64,000 nt of DNA from Herbaspirillum sp. AP02 (GCF_015767275.1 NZ_JADWMY010000011.1:116170-180169), one strand, 5' to 3'; positions 26,682 through 37,084 are shown, counted from the first letter of the stretch. Notes: generated from the letters alone by a model not told the origin. Translations and numbers: made by a program.

Positions 26682-28349
26682 TCAACGCGTCACCGGCTTG
26701 TAACGGATGCGCTTGGGCTTGGCGCCTTCTTCACCGAGGCGCTTCTTCTTGTCGGCTTCGTACTCCTGGTAGTTGCCGTCGAAGAAGGTGACCTGGGAAT
26801 CGCCCTCGAAGGCGATGATGTGGGTGGCGATGCGGTCCAGGAACCAGCGATCGTGGGAGATCACCAGCACGGTGCCGGCGAATTCCAGCAGCGCATCTTC
26901 CAGGGCACGCAGGGTTTCCACGTCGAGGTCGTTGGACGGTTCATCCAGCAGCAGGACGTTGCCGCCCTGCAGCAGGGTCTTGGCCAGGTGCAGGCGGCCA
27001 CGCTCGCCACCGGAGAGGTTGCCGACGACCTTCTGCTGGTCGCCGCCCTTGAAGTTGAAGCGCCCCAGGTAGGCACGCGACGGCATTTCGAAACGGCCCA
27101 CGGTGAGGATGTCGGCACCGCCGGAAACATCCTCGAAGACCGTCTTCTTGTTGCCCAGGTCTTCACGCGACTGGTCCACCAGCGACACCTTGACGGTGGG
27201 GCCGAGCACCAGTTCACCGCTGTCCGGGGTCTCGCGGCCGGCCAGCATGCGGAACAGGGTCGACTTGCCGGCGCCGTTGGGGCCGATAATGCCGACGATG
27301 GCGCCGGCCGGAATCTTGAAGTTCAGGTTGTCGATCAGCAGGCGGTCGCCATAGCCCTTGCTGACATCCTTGAACTCGATGACTTCATTGCCCAGGCGCT
27401 CGGCCACGGGAATGAAGATTTCCTGGGTCTCGTTGCGCTTCTGGTATTCGTACTCGGACAGTTCGTTGAAGCGGGCCAGACGTGCCTTGCTCTTGGCCTG
27501 GCGACCCTTGGGGTTCTGCCGCACCCATTCCAGTTCCTTGGCGATGGTCTTCTGGCGCGCCGATTCGCTGGATTCTTCCTGCTTCAGGCGGGCTTCCTTC
27601 TGTTCCAGCCAGGTGCTGTAGTTGCCCTTCCAGGGGATGCCGTGGCCACGGTCCAGTTCCAGGATCCATTCAGCGGCGTTGTCGAGGAAGTAGCGATCGT
27701 GGGTGATGGCCACCACGGTGCCGGGGAAGCGTTGCAGGAACTGCTCCAGCCAGTCCACCGATTCGGCATCCAGGTGGTTGGTCGGTTCGTCCAGCAGCAG
27801 CATGTCGGGCTTGGAGAGCAGCAGCTTGCACAGTGCCACGCGGCGCTTTTCACCACCCGAGAGCACGCCGATCTTGGCATCCCACGGCGGCAGGCGCAGC
27901 GCGTCGGCGGCCATTTCCAGTTGCTGGTTCAGGCTGTTGCCGTCAGCGGCAGCGATGATGGCCTCCAGCCGTGCCTGCTCGGTGGCCAGGGCGTCGAAAT
28001 CGGCGTCTTCCTCGGCATAGGCGGCGTAGACGGCATCCAGCTTGGCCTGGGCTTCGAAGACTTCGCCCAGGGCGCTTTCGACTTCCTGGCGCACTGTCTT
28101 CTCGGCGTCGAGTTGCGGTTCCTGCGGCAGGTAGCCGATGTTCAGGTTGGGCATCGGGATGGCTTCACCCTCGATTTCCTTGTCGATGCCGGCCATGATC
28201 TTGAGCAGGGTGGACTTGCCCGAGCCGTTCAGGCCGAGCACGCCGATCTTGGCGCCGGGGAAGAAGGACAGCGAGATGTCCTTGAGGATCTGCCGCTTCG
28301 GCGGCACGATCTTGCCGACGCGGTTCATGGTAAAGACGTATTGGGCCAT
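26682..28349 (-). CDS. ettA: Energy-dependent translational throttle protein EttA (ABC-F)
   Basis: 555-residue soluble ABC-F protein that binds the ribosomal E site and gates the first peptide bonds according to ATP level. Two ABC domains: Walker A GLNGSGKST (near 41) with signature LSGGEKRRVALCKLL and LLDEPTNHLDAESV; then Walker A GPNGAGKST with LSGGERGRLHLAKTL and LLDEPSNDLDVETL. The charged inter-domain linker with KQEESSESARQKTIAKELEWV is the P-site tRNA interaction motif, and the opening MAQYVFTMNRVGKIVPPKRQ is EttA-like. Own terminator. Confidence 0.96.
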   Translation of the reverse strand: MAQYVFTMNRVGKIVPPKRQILKDISLSFFPGAKIGVLGLNGSGKSTLLKIMAGIDKEIEGEAIPMPNLNIGYLPQEPQLDAEKTVRQEVESALGEVFEAQAKLDAVYAAYAEEDADFDALATEQARLEAIIAAADGNSLNQQLEMAADALRLPPWDAKIGVLSGGEKRRVALCKLLLSKPDMLLLDEPTNHLDAESVDWLEQFLQRFPGTVVAITHDRYFLDNAAEWILELDRGHGIPWKGNYSTWLEQKEARLKQEESSESARQKTIAKELEWVRQNPKGRQAKSKARLARFNELSEYEYQKRNETQEIFIPVAERLGNEVIEFKDVSKGYGDRLLIDNLNFKIPAGAIVGIIGPNGAGKSTLFRMLAGRETPDSGELVLGPTVKVSLVDQSREDLGNKKTVFEDVSGGADILTVGRFEMPSRAYLGRFNFKGGDQQKVVGNLSGGERGRLHLAKTLLQGGNVLLLDEPSNDLDVETLRALEDALLEFAGTVLVISHDRWFLDRIATHIIAFEGDSQVTFFDGNYQEYEADKKKRLGEEGAKPKRIRYKPVTR

Positions 28350-28389
28350 GGTATGAGTTGCCAGTAAGAGGGAAACGATGAGCCGGTGT

Positions 28390-29346
28390 TCAGGCGCTGC
28401 CGGCGCCGGGCTCGGTCGAGCTTTGTGCGCGCGAGCGCAGGTAGCGCCACAAGCCTTCGGCGGAGTATACCGCGAGCGCCGCCCAGATCACGCAAAAGCC
28501 GATGGCGCGGGCGCCGGTGAAGGGTTCGCCATAGATCAGCACCCCGCCCAGCAACTGGATGGTGGGCGAGATGTACTGCATCAGGCCCAGCATGGACAGC
28601 GGGATGCGGCGCGCACCATGGGCGAACAACAGCAGTGGCACCGCCGTGATGGGACCGGACAGCACCAGCAGGACCTGGGCGGTGGTGGAGGCGTGGGTGA
28701 AGGCATTGCTGCCGCGCAGGCTATCGATGCCCAGCAACAGCAGGACCAGCGGCAGCATCAGCAGGGTTTCCAGCGACAGCCCTTCCAGCGGGCCGAGGTG
28801 GGCGGTCTTGCGCAGCAGGCCATAGAAGGCGAAGGACAGGGCGATCAACAGCGAAATCCAGGGCAGGCTGCCGTTGGCCAGCGTCAGCCAGAGCACCGCC
28901 CCCAGCGCCAGGAACACCGATAGCCATTGCAGCGGGCGCATGCGCTCCTTGAGGATGAGGTAACCCATGAAGACGCTCATCAGGGGGCTCATGAAATAGC
29001 CCAGGCTGGTATCGACGATGCGACCGGCATTGACCGCCCAGACATAGAGGGTCCAGTTGCCGCTCAGCAGCAGCGCCGACAGCAGGCAGCCGGCCACTAC
29101 CCTGGGCTGCCGCGCCACCTCGCCCAGCCAGCGCCACTGCCGCCGCCAGGCCAGCACCCCCGCCAGGAACACGCAGGACCAGAACAGGCGCTGCACCACG
29201 ATATCGAAGGAGGAAACCTCCTTCAACAACTTGAAGTAAAGCGGGAACAGGCCCCACAGGACGGAGGCGGCGACTGCATGCAGCATGACGGTGACAGGAA
29301 AGAAGGAAGGCGGCCGACGTACAGCGCACATGCCGGGCATGCGCAA
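28390..29346 (-). CDS. rarD: EamA-family transporter RarD
   Basis: 318-residue inner-membrane protein with ten predicted helices in the drug/metabolite transporter superfamily. The opening VLWGLFPLYFKLLKEVSSFDIVVQRLFWS and NWTLYVWAVNAGRIVDTSLGYFM are characteristic of RarD. Family members are annotated chloramphenicol-sensitive, but the substrate is not known. The start is uncertain: 29346 gives a 20-residue polar leader, and a Met at 29286 directly before the first helix is equally possible. Confidence 0.88.
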   Translation of the reverse strand: MRMPGMCAVRRPPSFFPVTVMLHAVAASVLWGLFPLYFKLLKEVSSFDIVVQRLFWSCVFLAGVLAWRRQWRWLGEVARQPRVVAGCLLSALLLSGNWTLYVWAVNAGRIVDTSLGYFMSPLMSVFMGYLILKERMRPLQWLSVFLALGAVLWLTLANGSLPWISLLIALSFAFYGLLRKTAHLGPLEGLSLETLLMLPLVLLLLGIDSLRGSNAFTHASTTAQVLLVLSGPITAVPLLLFAHGARRIPLSMLGLMQYISPTIQLLGGVLIYGEPFTGARAIGFCVIWAALAVYSAEGLWRYLRSRAQSSTEPGAGSA

Positions 29347-29437
29347 GACTGATCAAGGCCGTGACAATCCATCATTATTGCAGGATTCGCCTGGCGCAGC
29401 TTGCCCAGGCTCAACATGAGCCGGACCAGCAGGCCGA

Positions 29438-29953
29438 CTAGTCCAGCCGCACATCCACGCGCGTGGTCATGGCCATGACCTGGCAATCCTCGCTGGCCGC
29501 TGCGCGTTCGATGACCAGCACGTCAGCCGCACCCACCGTGATCAGCGGGTGATGCCAGACACCACGCCGCAGCGTCACACCCTGGCCGGGCTCGATCAGG
29601 AAGGCGACGATGGCCGCCTCGTCGGGGGTCTCGCCACTGCCGGCCAGCACCGCCAGGCAACGGCTGGCCCCCAGCGGGATGAAGCTCTGGCTGCCCAGGC
29701 GATGGCGCTCGAAGGCGCGCAGCGGATAGGGCGCCCGATGCGTCTGCGCGTCGGTGCGGAACAGGGCCACGCAGGCCAGCCCGCCCTGCTCCTGCACGTC
29801 CAGCCGGGCCACGTCATCGAAACGTTGGGTGGTGCCGAAGTTGATCTCGCGCCCGGCCTCGCCCGGCGCGATCAGGTCGCCGTAGGGCGCAAAGGCCCGT
29901 GCCGTCAGCGGTTGCGCCAGCACCACCCGCGGCGTGGGATCAGGCGCACTCAT
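29438..29953 (-). CDS. allA: Ureidoglycolate lyase
   Basis: Splits ureidoglycolate into glyoxylate and urea, the last step of allantoin/purine breakdown. 171 residues of a cupin fold with LTARAFAPYGDLIAPG, the metal/substrate region FERHRLGSQSFIPLG, VAFLIEPGQGVTLRRGVWHHPL and VIERAAASEDCQV. The 5' end overlaps the amidase gene by 14 nt, so they are translated together. It ends an operon with an Opp-like importer, which suggests the imported compound yields a ureido acid. Other purine genes are not in the window. Confidence 0.9.
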   Translation of the reverse strand: MSAPDPTPRVVLAQPLTARAFAPYGDLIAPGEAGREINFGTTQRFDDVARLDVQEQGGLACVALFRTDAQTHRAPYPLRAFERHRLGSQSFIPLGASRCLAVLAGSGETPDEAAIVAFLIEPGQGVTLRRGVWHHPLITVGAADVLVIERAAASEDCQVMAMTTRVDVRLD

Positions 29954-31145
29954 GCATCAGTCTCGCGGCATAGCGGATCAGGGAGCGGTCGCTGCCGGCC
30001 GGGGCGATCAGCGACAAACCGAAGGGCGCCTCATCCAGGCGCATCAGTGGCAGCGAAATCTGCGGGCAACCCGACAGCCCGGCCAGGCAGAGCATGCGCA
30101 CGGCCTGGTTGCGATAGTTTTCCAGCGATTGTTCGGAGTCGGTCAGTAGCGGTGCCACGTCCGGTGCACTGGGCAGCAGCAGCACGCCATCCTGGCCCAG
30201 CAGGCGGTGGAAGAACTCGCGGAAGCTGGCGCGCACAGCACCATGCTGCTGCATCTGCTGCGGCGTGATGGTGGCCGACCACGAGAAGCGTTCGGCCACA
30301 CCCGGACCGAGCTGGAAATCATGACGGCGGATCTGCTCGCCATGGGCCTGCCAGGCCTCATAGCCCTGGATGTGGCGGAACGCCCAGTACAAGGTGTCGA
30401 AGGAAGGCGCGGCGGTCTTCACCGGTTGCGGCGTGCCGATCACGCCGGCCAGCCGATCCAGCGCCTGCGAAAACACATCCTGCACGCGCGGCTCCAGCAG
30501 GGCCAGCACATCGGCCGCGACCATGGTGCGCGGCTGCTCGGGCAGAGGCGCGCTGTCAGGGCCCAGCAGGATCTCGCCGGCGCGGCTGAACACGCCCATG
30601 TCGCGGGCAAACCAGCCGCAGGTGTCAAAGCTGCTGGCCAGGTCCATCACCCCGTCCAGCGACACCCGACCATGCGTGGGACGCAGGCCGATCAGACCGC
30701 AATGGCTGGCCGGCACGCGCACCGAACCACCGGTATCGGTGCCCAACGCAAGATCGGCCAGCCCGTTGGAGACCGCCGAGGCCGAACCGGAACTGGAGCC
30801 ACCGGGAATGCGATCGGGTGCGCCGCCGTTGCGCGGGGTACCGAAGTGGGCGTTCTTGCCATTCATGGAGAAGGCCAGTTCATCGGTATAGACCTTGCCC
30901 ACGAAGTGGGCGCCGGCCTGCAGCAGTGCCTGCACCGCCGGCGCCGAGGAGACCTTGATGCCGGACATGGCCAGCATGTGCGGGTTGCCGCAACCGGTGG
31001 GGTAACCGGCCACATCGAAGATATCCTTCACGGCCAGGCGGACCCCGGCCAGCGGGCCGGCAGCGGCGTGCTCCAGCGGCACGGGCGGATAGGGGACGAA
31101 ACAGCGGGCGGAGACGGCAGCAACGGCGTGGGCATCGGCGGTCAT
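29940..31145 (-). CDS. Amidase signature family amidase
   Basis: 401 residues of the amidase-signature family, which cleaves C-N bonds. The Ser-cis-Ser-Lys triad is complete: Lys40 in AVKDIFDV, the cis-Ser Ser117 in GGSSSGSASA and the nucleophile Ser141 in GTDTGGSVRVPA. Shorter than GatA and without its C-terminal part, like the AtzE/hydrolase-type members. Downstream of a peptide-type ABC transporter and overlapping allA, so a role in opening an imported amide or hydantoin-like compound is likely. Exact substrate unknown. Confidence 0.88.
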   Translation of the reverse strand: MTADAHAVAAVSARCFVPYPPVPLEHAAAGPLAGVRLAVKDIFDVAGYPTGCGNPHMLAMSGIKVSSAPAVQALLQAGAHFVGKVYTDELAFSMNGKNAHFGTPRNGGAPDRIPGGSSSGSASAVSNGLADLALGTDTGGSVRVPASHCGLIGLRPTHGRVSLDGVMDLASSFDTCGWFARDMGVFSRAGEILLGPDSAPLPEQPRTMVAADVLALLEPRVQDVFSQALDRLAGVIGTPQPVKTAAPSFDTLYWAFRHIQGYEAWQAHGEQIRRHDFQLGPGVAERFSWSATITPQQMQQHGAVRASFREFFHRLLGQDGVLLLPSAPDVAPLLTDSEQSLENYRNQAVRMLCLAGLSGCPQISLPLMRLDEAPFGLSLIAPAGSDRSLIRYAARLMHECA

Positions 31146-31220
31146 GCAAAGGTCCTTGTCAGGTCAGAGTGATCGAGGTGGTCGGGATGGTCAGGATGCA
31201 GGGCAGGCAGCGGCCATCTC

Positions 31221-32222
31221 TCAGGCGGCGGCGAACTGCAGTTCCTGCGCGCGCAGACAGCGTACCGCATGCTGCGCATCCAGTTTCAGCTCGGGGGGTT
31301 GCTGGCTCAGGCAATCCGGTCGGGCGTGGGCACAGCGTTCGGCGAAGGCACAGCCGGGCGGAAGATTGGCAAGATCCGGCGGGGCCCCGGGGATGGTCTG
31401 CAGGCGCTGGCCCTTCTGCATGGCACCGTGACTGCGGCTTTGCAGCAGCGACATGGTGTAGGGATGGCGCGGCCGGGTCAGCAACTGGGCGGCAGGCCCC
31501 TGTTCGACGATGCGACCGGCGTACATCACGGCGATGCGGTCGGCCACCTCGACGGCGGCGCCGATATCGTGCGTGACGAAGATGATCGACAACCCCAGCT
31601 CACGCTGCAGGTCGCGCAGCAACAGCAGGATCTGGATCTGCACCGTGGCATCTAGCGCGGTGGTCGGTTCATCGGCCAGCAAGACCTTGGGTGCGCATGA
31701 CAGGGCCAGCGCGATCATGGCGCGCTGGCGCATGCCGCCCGACATCTCGTGCGGATAGGCATCCAGGCGCCGCTCCGGGCTGGGGATGCGCACCTTTTCG
31801 AACAGGGCCAGGGCCTGGGCACGGGCCTCTGCGGCGGAAACCTTGCGGTGGCGGCGGATGGTCTCGACGATCTGCGCGCCCACGGTATAGACCGGATCCA
31901 GCGCCAGCAGGGGCTCCTGGAAGATCATGGCCACCGCATCGCCGCGCAGTGCCGAGAGTTCGCGCCCGTTCATGGCCAGCACGTCGCGGCCATCGACTTC
32001 CAGCCGGCCCTCGATGCGGGTGCGTGCTTCAGGATGCAGGCGCATGATGGAACGCAGCGTGACGCTCTTGCCCGAACCGGACTCACCGATCAGTGCCACC
32101 ACCTCGCCCTCGCCCACTTCCAGGTCCACCCCGCTGACGGCGCGGATGGTCTTGCCGGGCGCCTTGAAGCTCACGCGCAGGTCCTGCAGGCGCACCATGG
32201 ATTGCTTGCCTTGTTCAGCCAT
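31221..32222 (-). CDS. Peptide-type ABC transporter ATP-binding protein (DppD/OppD-like)
   Basis: 333 residues. Walker A GESGSGKS, Q-loop FQEPLLALDPV, signature MSGGMRQRAMIALAL, Walker B VLLADEPTTALDATVQ, H-loop FVTHDIGA. The C-terminal oligopeptide extension has the Cys pattern CAFAERCAHARPDC, typical of OppD/DppD (possible iron-sulfur site). It overlaps the OppF-like gene by 8 nt and is followed by the amidase gene after 75 nt. Confidence 0.92.
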   Translation of the reverse strand: MAEQGKQSMVRLQDLRVSFKAPGKTIRAVSGVDLEVGEGEVVALIGESGSGKSVTLRSIMRLHPEARTRIEGRLEVDGRDVLAMNGRELSALRGDAVAMIFQEPLLALDPVYTVGAQIVETIRRHRKVSAAEARAQALALFEKVRIPSPERRLDAYPHEMSGGMRQRAMIALALSCAPKVLLADEPTTALDATVQIQILLLLRDLQRELGLSIIFVTHDIGAAVEVADRIAVMYAGRIVEQGPAAQLLTRPRHPYTMSLLQSRSHGAMQKGQRLQTIPGAPPDLANLPPGCAFAERCAHARPDCLSQQPPELKLDAQHAVRCLRAQELQFAAA

Positions 32223-33306
32223 GTTGTGGCTCCTCGATGATCATGCCGGCCTCGAAAGCCGTGGCCTCGTAGCCACTGTCGGCTTCATAGCGCAGGCAGG
32301 CGACGCCATGCCCGGGCGTCGCCTCGACGAAACTCGGGGCGCGCTGCTTGCAGACTTCCTGCGCGAACTGGCAGCGCGTATGGAAGCGGCAGCCGGAGGG
32401 CGGGTTGATGGGATTGGGCGGATCTCCCGCCAGCGGGGCTTCCTCGGTGCGGCGGGTAGGGTCCATGCTGGGCATGGACCGCAGCAGCGCCCGCGTGTAG
32501 GGATGGCGGGGCGCGTCGAACACCTGCTCGGCCGGACCGACCTCAACCACCTGGCCCAGGTACATGACCAGCACGCGGTCGGAGATGAAGCGCACCACGT
32601 TCAGGTCGTGGCTGATGAAAAGATAGGTCAGGCCGAATTCCTGCTTCAGGTCCAGCAGCAGGTTCAGCACCTGGGCCTCGACCGACTTGTCCAACGCCGA
32701 CACGGCTTCGTCCAGGATCACCAGGCGCGGCTCCAGCGCCAGGGCGCGGGCGATATTGACGCGCTGGCGCTGACCACCGGAGAGCTCGTGCGGATAACGT
32801 CCGGCGAAACGTTCCGGCTGCAGTCCGACGCGAGCCAACAGGCTGCGCGCGCGGGCGATGGCCTGGCGTGCCGGCAGGCCATGCACGGTGGGCGCGAAGG
32901 CAATCGAATCCTCGATGGTCATGCGCGGGTTGAGCGAAGAATAGCTGTCCTGGAACACCATCTGCGCCTGGCGCCGGAACTGGCGCAAGGGCAAGGCCCG
33001 CGAGCCGACGGTCTGGCCGTCGAACACCAGCTCGCCGCTGTCCTGCTGGATCAACTGCATCAGCACGCGGGCAGTGGTGGACTTGCCGCAACCGGACTCG
33101 CCGACCACGCCCAGGGTTTCGCCCTTCATGATGTCGAAGCTCACGCCATCGACGGCACGCACGGCATTGGCCGGTCCCCGCTGGAAGGGCAGGCCCTGCT
33201 GCTTGAGCGGGAAGTGCTTGAGCAGCGCGCGCACGCCCAGCAATGGCTGGCGCGGGCCGCCGACATCGCGCTTGTCTTCGCCGGGAAGAAGATTGGTCAG
33301 GCTCAT
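32215..33306 (-). CDS. Peptide-type ABC transporter ATP-binding protein (DppF/OppF-like)
   Basis: 363 residues. Walker [11 protein letters not shown]-loop [14 protein letters not shown], signature [15 protein letters not shown], Walker [20 protein letters not shown]-loop FISHDLNV. The switch from the usual EPTSALD to EAVSALD is common in OppF proteins. C-terminal [14 protein letters not shown] as in its partner. The start at 33306 is used because the frame further upstream (to 33450) runs inside the permease gene; the true start overlaps the permease stop by 4 nt. Confidence 0.9.
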   Translation of the reverse strand: MSLTNLLPGEDKRDVGGPRQPLLGVRALLKHFPLKQQGLPFQRGPANAVRAVDGVSFDIMKGETLGVVGESGCGKSTTARVLMQLIQQDSGELVFDGQTVGSRALPLRQFRRQAQMVFQDSYSSLNPRMTIEDSIAFAPTVHGLPARQAIARARSLLARVGLQPERFAGRYPHELSGGQRQRVNIARALALEPRLVILDEAVSALDKSVEAQVLNLLLDLKQEFGLTYLFISHDLNVVRFISDRVLVMYLGQVVEVGPAEQVFDAPRHPYTRALLRSMPSMDPTRRTEEAPLAGDPPNPINPPSGCRFHTRCQFAQEVCKQRAPSFVEATPGHGVACLRYEADSGYEATAFEAGMIIEEPQHG

Positions 33307-34208
33307 TGTTTGACCTCCATGGCCGAACGCAGGCCGTCGGACAGCAGGTTGAAGGAGATCGAGGTCACGAAGATGAAGGCACCCGGCAAGGCCGCCACCC
33401 AGGGTTGGGTATAGATGGCGGTGCGCAGGGTGTTCAGCATCAGGCCCCATTCCGGCTCGGGCGGCTTCACGCCCAGGCCGAGGAAGGACAGGCCCGAGGC
33501 CAGGATCATCGACACCGAGATCAGGCTGGTGGAATACACGAAGATCGGTCCCAGCACATTGCCCAGCACATGCGCCCGCACGATGGTGAAGGCGCCGGCC
33601 CCGGAGGCGCGTGCGGCATCGACATAGTCGCTGCGGCGCACCTGGGTGGTGACGCTTTCGGCGATACGCGCAATCTGCGGCACGAAGACGATGGTCAACG
33701 AGGTGAGCGCGTTGAAGATGCCCGCACCCAGGGCGCCGGACAGCGCAATGGCCAGCAACACCGAGGGAAAGGCATAGAGAATGTCGATGCTGCGCATGAT
33801 GGCGGTATTGGTGAAGCCGCCCGCATAACCGGCCAGGATGCCCAGGGCGCTACCGATCACGAAGGCCAGCAGCACCGGCGTGATCCCCATGAACAGCGAC
33901 AGTCGCCCGCCCAGCAGCAGGCGCGAGAACAGGTCGCGGCCCAGTTCGTCGGTCCCCAGCAGGTGACCGGCGGTGCCGATGGGTTTCAGGCGCGCAAACA
34001 TCGAGGTGGCGAAGGGATCACTGGGCATCACCCAGGGTGCGGCGACGGCGGCGAAGATCAGCAGCAGCAGGATGCCGGCGGCGATCATGGCGCCGGGGTT
34101 GCGCACCAGGCGTGCGGCCACGTTGGCCCAGTGGCCGCGCGAGCGCCGCAGGGCAGCGTCCTGCGCATCGGCAGCGGCGAGGGCGGAGACGGGGGTGGTG
34201 AGATTCAT
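33303..34208 (-). CDS. Peptide-type ABC transporter permease (DppC/OppC-like)
   Basis: 301-residue inner-membrane permease. An N-terminal helix ([22 protein letters not shown]) and [37 protein letters not shown] (in pieces) are the DppC/OppC opening. About six helices, and the EAA-like loop [35 protein letters not shown] in part marks the contact with the ATPases. It overlaps the OppF-like gene by 4 nt and lies 1 nt from the DppB-like gene. Confidence 0.92.
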   Translation of the reverse strand: MNLTTPVSALAAADAQDAALRRSRGHWANVAARLVRNPGAMIAAGILLLLIFAAVAAPWVMPSDPFATSMFARLKPIGTAGHLLGTDELGRDLFSRLLLGGRLSLFMGITPVLLAFVIGSALGILAGYAGGFTNTAIMRSIDILYAFPSVLLAIALSGALGAGIFNALTSLTIVFVPQIARIAESVTTQVRRSDYVDAARASGAGAFTIVRAHVLGNVLGPIFVYSTSLISVSMILASGLSFLGLGVKPPEPEWGLMLNTLRTAIYTQPWVAALPGAFIFVTSISFNLLSDGLRSAMEVKQ

Positions 34209-34209
34209 G

Positions 34210-35163
34210 TCAGGCTCGCTCGATACGGGGGTCGAAGATGGTTTGCAGGATATCCACCAGCAGGTTCAACGCGACGAAGAACAGGGCCAGCACCAGGATG
34301 CTTCCCTGCAGCAGCGGCAGGTCGCGCTGGAAGATCGCCTGGTTCAGCAGGAAGCCGGTACCGGGCCAGGAAAACACGGTCTCGATCAGGATCGAGCCAC
34401 CCAGCAGATAACCCAGCTGCAGGCCCATCACGGCCAGCGCGGTGGGGGCGGCGTTCTTGACCACATGGCGCAGCACACCGGCATCGGACAGACCACGCGC
34501 CTTCAGGCCGACCACGAACTCCTGCGACAGGATGTCGGCCACCAGCGCCCGCACGGTACGGGCGATGATGCCCATGGGGATGAAGGACATGGTGACGGCC
34601 GGCATGATCAGGTATTTCATGTGCTCCAGGTCCCACACCCACGCGCCCGAACCATCGGGCCCGGCACCGGTGGCGGGCAGCCACATCAGCCTGGACGAGA
34701 ACACGATGACCAGCACCATGCCCAGCCAGTAGTGCGGGACCGAGACGCCCACCACCGAGATGAAGGAAGCCAGCCGGTCGATCCAGGAATTGCGGAAGTA
34801 GCCCGCCACGAAACCGAACAGCGAACCGAAGACGAAACCGATCAGGGTGGCCACGGCCGCCAGCATGAAGGTATTGCCGACCGCCTTGAACACTTCGGCG
34901 GCCACCGGCCGGCCGGTGGCGATCGAGCTGCCCAGGTCGCCATGCAGGGCACGCCAGACCCAGCTCAGGAACTGCTCGGGATAGCTGCGGTTGAAACCGT
35001 AGAGTTCCATCAACTGCTTTTGCAGGTCAGCCGAAGCATCCGGCGGCAGGATCGAGACCAGCGGATCACCCGGGGCGATATGGACCAGCATGAAACAGAG
35101 AAAGGCCACGCCCAGCATGATGGGCAGGGCGTAGAGGATGCGTCGTATGAGGTAGGCGATCAT
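34210..35163 (-). CDS. Peptide-type ABC transporter permease (DppB/OppB-like)
   Basis: 317-residue inner-membrane permease with six helices; the opening MIAYLIRRILYALPIMLGVAF and PGDPLVSILPPDA are typical DppB. The EAA-like loop is FVVGLKARGLSDAGVLRHVVKNAAP. It follows the binding-protein gene after 132 nt that contain a terminator-like hairpin, so the permease genes are probably made at lower level than the binding protein. Confidence 0.92.
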   Translation of the reverse strand: MIAYLIRRILYALPIMLGVAFLCFMLVHIAPGDPLVSILPPDASADLQKQLMELYGFNRSYPEQFLSWVWRALHGDLGSSIATGRPVAAEVFKAVGNTFMLAAVATLIGFVFGSLFGFVAGYFRNSWIDRLASFISVVGVSVPHYWLGMVLVIVFSSRLMWLPATGAGPDGSGAWVWDLEHMKYLIMPAVTMSFIPMGIIARTVRALVADILSQEFVVGLKARGLSDAGVLRHVVKNAAPTALAVMGLQLGYLLGGSILIETVFSWPGTGFLLNQAIFQRDLPLLQGSILVLALFFVALNLLVDILQTIFDPRIERA

Positions 35164-35241
35164 GGCGGTTCCGGCGACGGGTCGGGATCAGCGGCACCAG
35201 CGCCGCAAGACAAGGGATGGTGCAGAAAACGTCAAGGTGCA

Positions 35242-35284
35242 AAAAACGTCAGCGGCGCATGTCGTGCAGGGTGGCGCCGCTGAC
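35242..35284 (-). terminator. Attenuating terminator between binding-protein and permease genes
   Basis: Eleven-base perfect arms GTCAGCGGCGC (35248-35258) and GCGCCGCTGAC (35274-35284), fifteen-base loop, 12 nt past the binding-protein stop. On the minus strand it is followed by GTTTTTT, so it is a full intrinsic terminator inside the operon. Confidence 0.85.
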
Positions 35285-35295
35285 GCGGTTCAGTC

Positions 35296-36957
35296 TCAGT
35301 CCATGCTCATGGTGGCGATATCGATGAACCAGCTTTGCGGCTGTACCACGCCCTTGACCTTGGCGGCGATGGCACGCGGACCGGTGTCGTGGGCCACCCA
35401 GACGAAGGGCGCCTCATCCACGATCTTGGCGTGCAACTGGGCCAGCAGCGCATCACGTTGCTTGGGATCGAAGGTGGTACGGGCCTTTGCGATCAGGGCA
35501 TCGACTTCCGGATTGCTGTAGAAGCCCCAGTTGTTGGAGGTCGGCGGCGCAGCCTTGGTATCGACGAAACGCACCATGGCGAAGAACGGGTCCATCGAGG
35601 CGAAGCTGACGTTGATCGCATTGGCACCGTGCGCACTCGGGTCCTTGGCGCCGATGCGCCAGTTGGTATAGAGCGTGTTCCACTCGATGACGTCGAACTG
35701 CACATCGAAGAAGCAATCCTTCAGGTTCTGCTGCATGAACTCGTTCATCGGCAGCGGCTGCATCTGGCCCGAGCCGGAGGCCGAGATCTGCACCTTCACC
35801 GTCAGCGGCTTGGCCGCCGAGTAGCCGGCTTCGCTCATGAGTTTCTTGCCGGCGGCGGGGTCGTACTTGATCTGGAAGCTGGGGTTGCCGCGCCACGGGT
35901 GGCCGGGTTCCACGGTACCGGTGGCTTCACCCATGAGGCCACCCAGCAGTTGCTTCATGGCCGGACGATTCACGCACAGGTTGGCGGCATGGCGCACACG
36001 CTTGTCCAGCCAGGGCGAACCGGGGACGAAGGAGAGTTGCCACGGCCACACGTGCGGCTGTGGATTGGAATAGATCTTGAAGCCGCGTGCCTTGATGGCG
36101 TCCAGCGCGTCAGGCGCGGGGGCCTCGATCCAGTCCACCTGGCCCGACATCAGGGCGGCGGTGCGCGAGTTGGCCTCGGGCAGGGGCAGCATCACCACGC
36201 GATCGATCTTGGGGCGGCGCGCCGGGTCCCAGTAGCCATCATTCTTGACCACTTCCAGCCGCTCGCGCGGGACGAACTTGGCCATGCGGAACGGACCGGT
36301 GCCGGACGCGTCAGCGGCAAAGGCGGCCCAGGCCTGCTTGGAGCGCTCGGCCTTGTCGGTCACCGAGGCCGGCACGGCGGCCAGCTTCTTGTCCCATTGC
36401 ACGGGCGAGGCCATGAACAGGTTGGTCAGATTGATCGGCAGGAAGGAATCCGGCTCGGAGGTGGTCAGCTCCACGGTGAGGTCATCGATCTTCTTGGCGC
36501 CGCGCAGGGTGGGCATGCGCGAGGCGGTCACGCCCACCTGGCTGGGGTCGAACTGGGCGGCGTTCTTGTCCAGCACCTTGTTGACGTTCCACACCACGGC
36601 ATCGGCATTGAAGGCCGAGCCGTCATGGAATTTCACGCCGGGGCGCAGCTTGAAGATCCACTTGGTCTTGTCCTTGGCATCGACCTGCCAGGACAGGGCC
36701 AGGTCGGGGATCAGCTCACTGGCCTTGTCGGCCTTGGACAGGTCCCATTGCGTCAGCCCGTCATACATGGGGATGCCGGTGAAGCGGTTGCCCTCGAAGC
36801 CCTGGTCGGGCTGGCCCAGCGTGCGCGGGATGTCGCCGGCGGTCATGGCGATGCGCAACACCTTTTCGGCGTGGGCAGGCAGGGCAGCCAGGCTGGCGAA
36901 GGTGCCGAAGGCCAGGGTACAGGCCAGCGTCAGGGTAGCGGTCTTGGGAAATTTCAT
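35296..36957 (-). CDS. Peptide-type ABC transporter substrate-binding protein
   Basis: 553-residue periplasmic binding protein of the SBP family 5 (DppA/OppA). Signal peptide MKFPKTATLTLACTLAFGTF and on to LPAHA, cleaved before EKVLRI. It keeps the family core: KWIFKLRPGVKFHDGSAFNADAVVWNVN in pieces, and VKNDGYWDP. The start at 36957 is set by the signal peptide; the same frame stays open to 37722 only as the shadow of the regulator gene. First gene of the operon, 127 nt after the GntR gene. Ligand unknown; context suggests an amide or ureido compound rather than a peptide. Confidence 0.92.
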   Translation of the reverse strand: MKFPKTATLTLACTLAFGTFASLAALPAHAEKVLRIAMTAGDIPRTLGQPDQGFEGNRFTGIPMYDGLTQWDLSKADKASELIPDLALSWQVDAKDKTKWIFKLRPGVKFHDGSAFNADAVVWNVNKVLDKNAAQFDPSQVGVTASRMPTLRGAKKIDDLTVELTTSEPDSFLPINLTNLFMASPVQWDKKLAAVPASVTDKAERSKQAWAAFAADASGTGPFRMAKFVPRERLEVVKNDGYWDPARRPKIDRVVMLPLPEANSRTAALMSGQVDWIEAPAPDALDAIKARGFKIYSNPQPHVWPWQLSFVPGSPWLDKRVRHAANLCVNRPAMKQLLGGLMGEATGTVEPGHPWRGNPSFQIKYDPAAGKKLMSEAGYSAAKPLTVKVQISASGSGQMQPLPMNEFMQQNLKDCFFDVQFDVIEWNTLYTNWRIGAKDPSAHGANAINVSFASMDPFFAMVRFVDTKAAPPTSNNWGFYSNPEVDALIAKARTTFDPKQRDALLAQLHAKIVDEAPFVWVAHDTGPRAIAAKVKGVVQPQSWFIDIATMSMD

Positions 36958-37084
36958 GGCAGTGCTTTCCTTGTTGAGGGATGACGATGGAAACGACAGA
37001 TGAAACGCAAACGGCACGAGGACAACAACAGCAAAGGCGACGAACATGGCAAACACGGCAAAGGCAGCACCCGCAGGCGCCGCG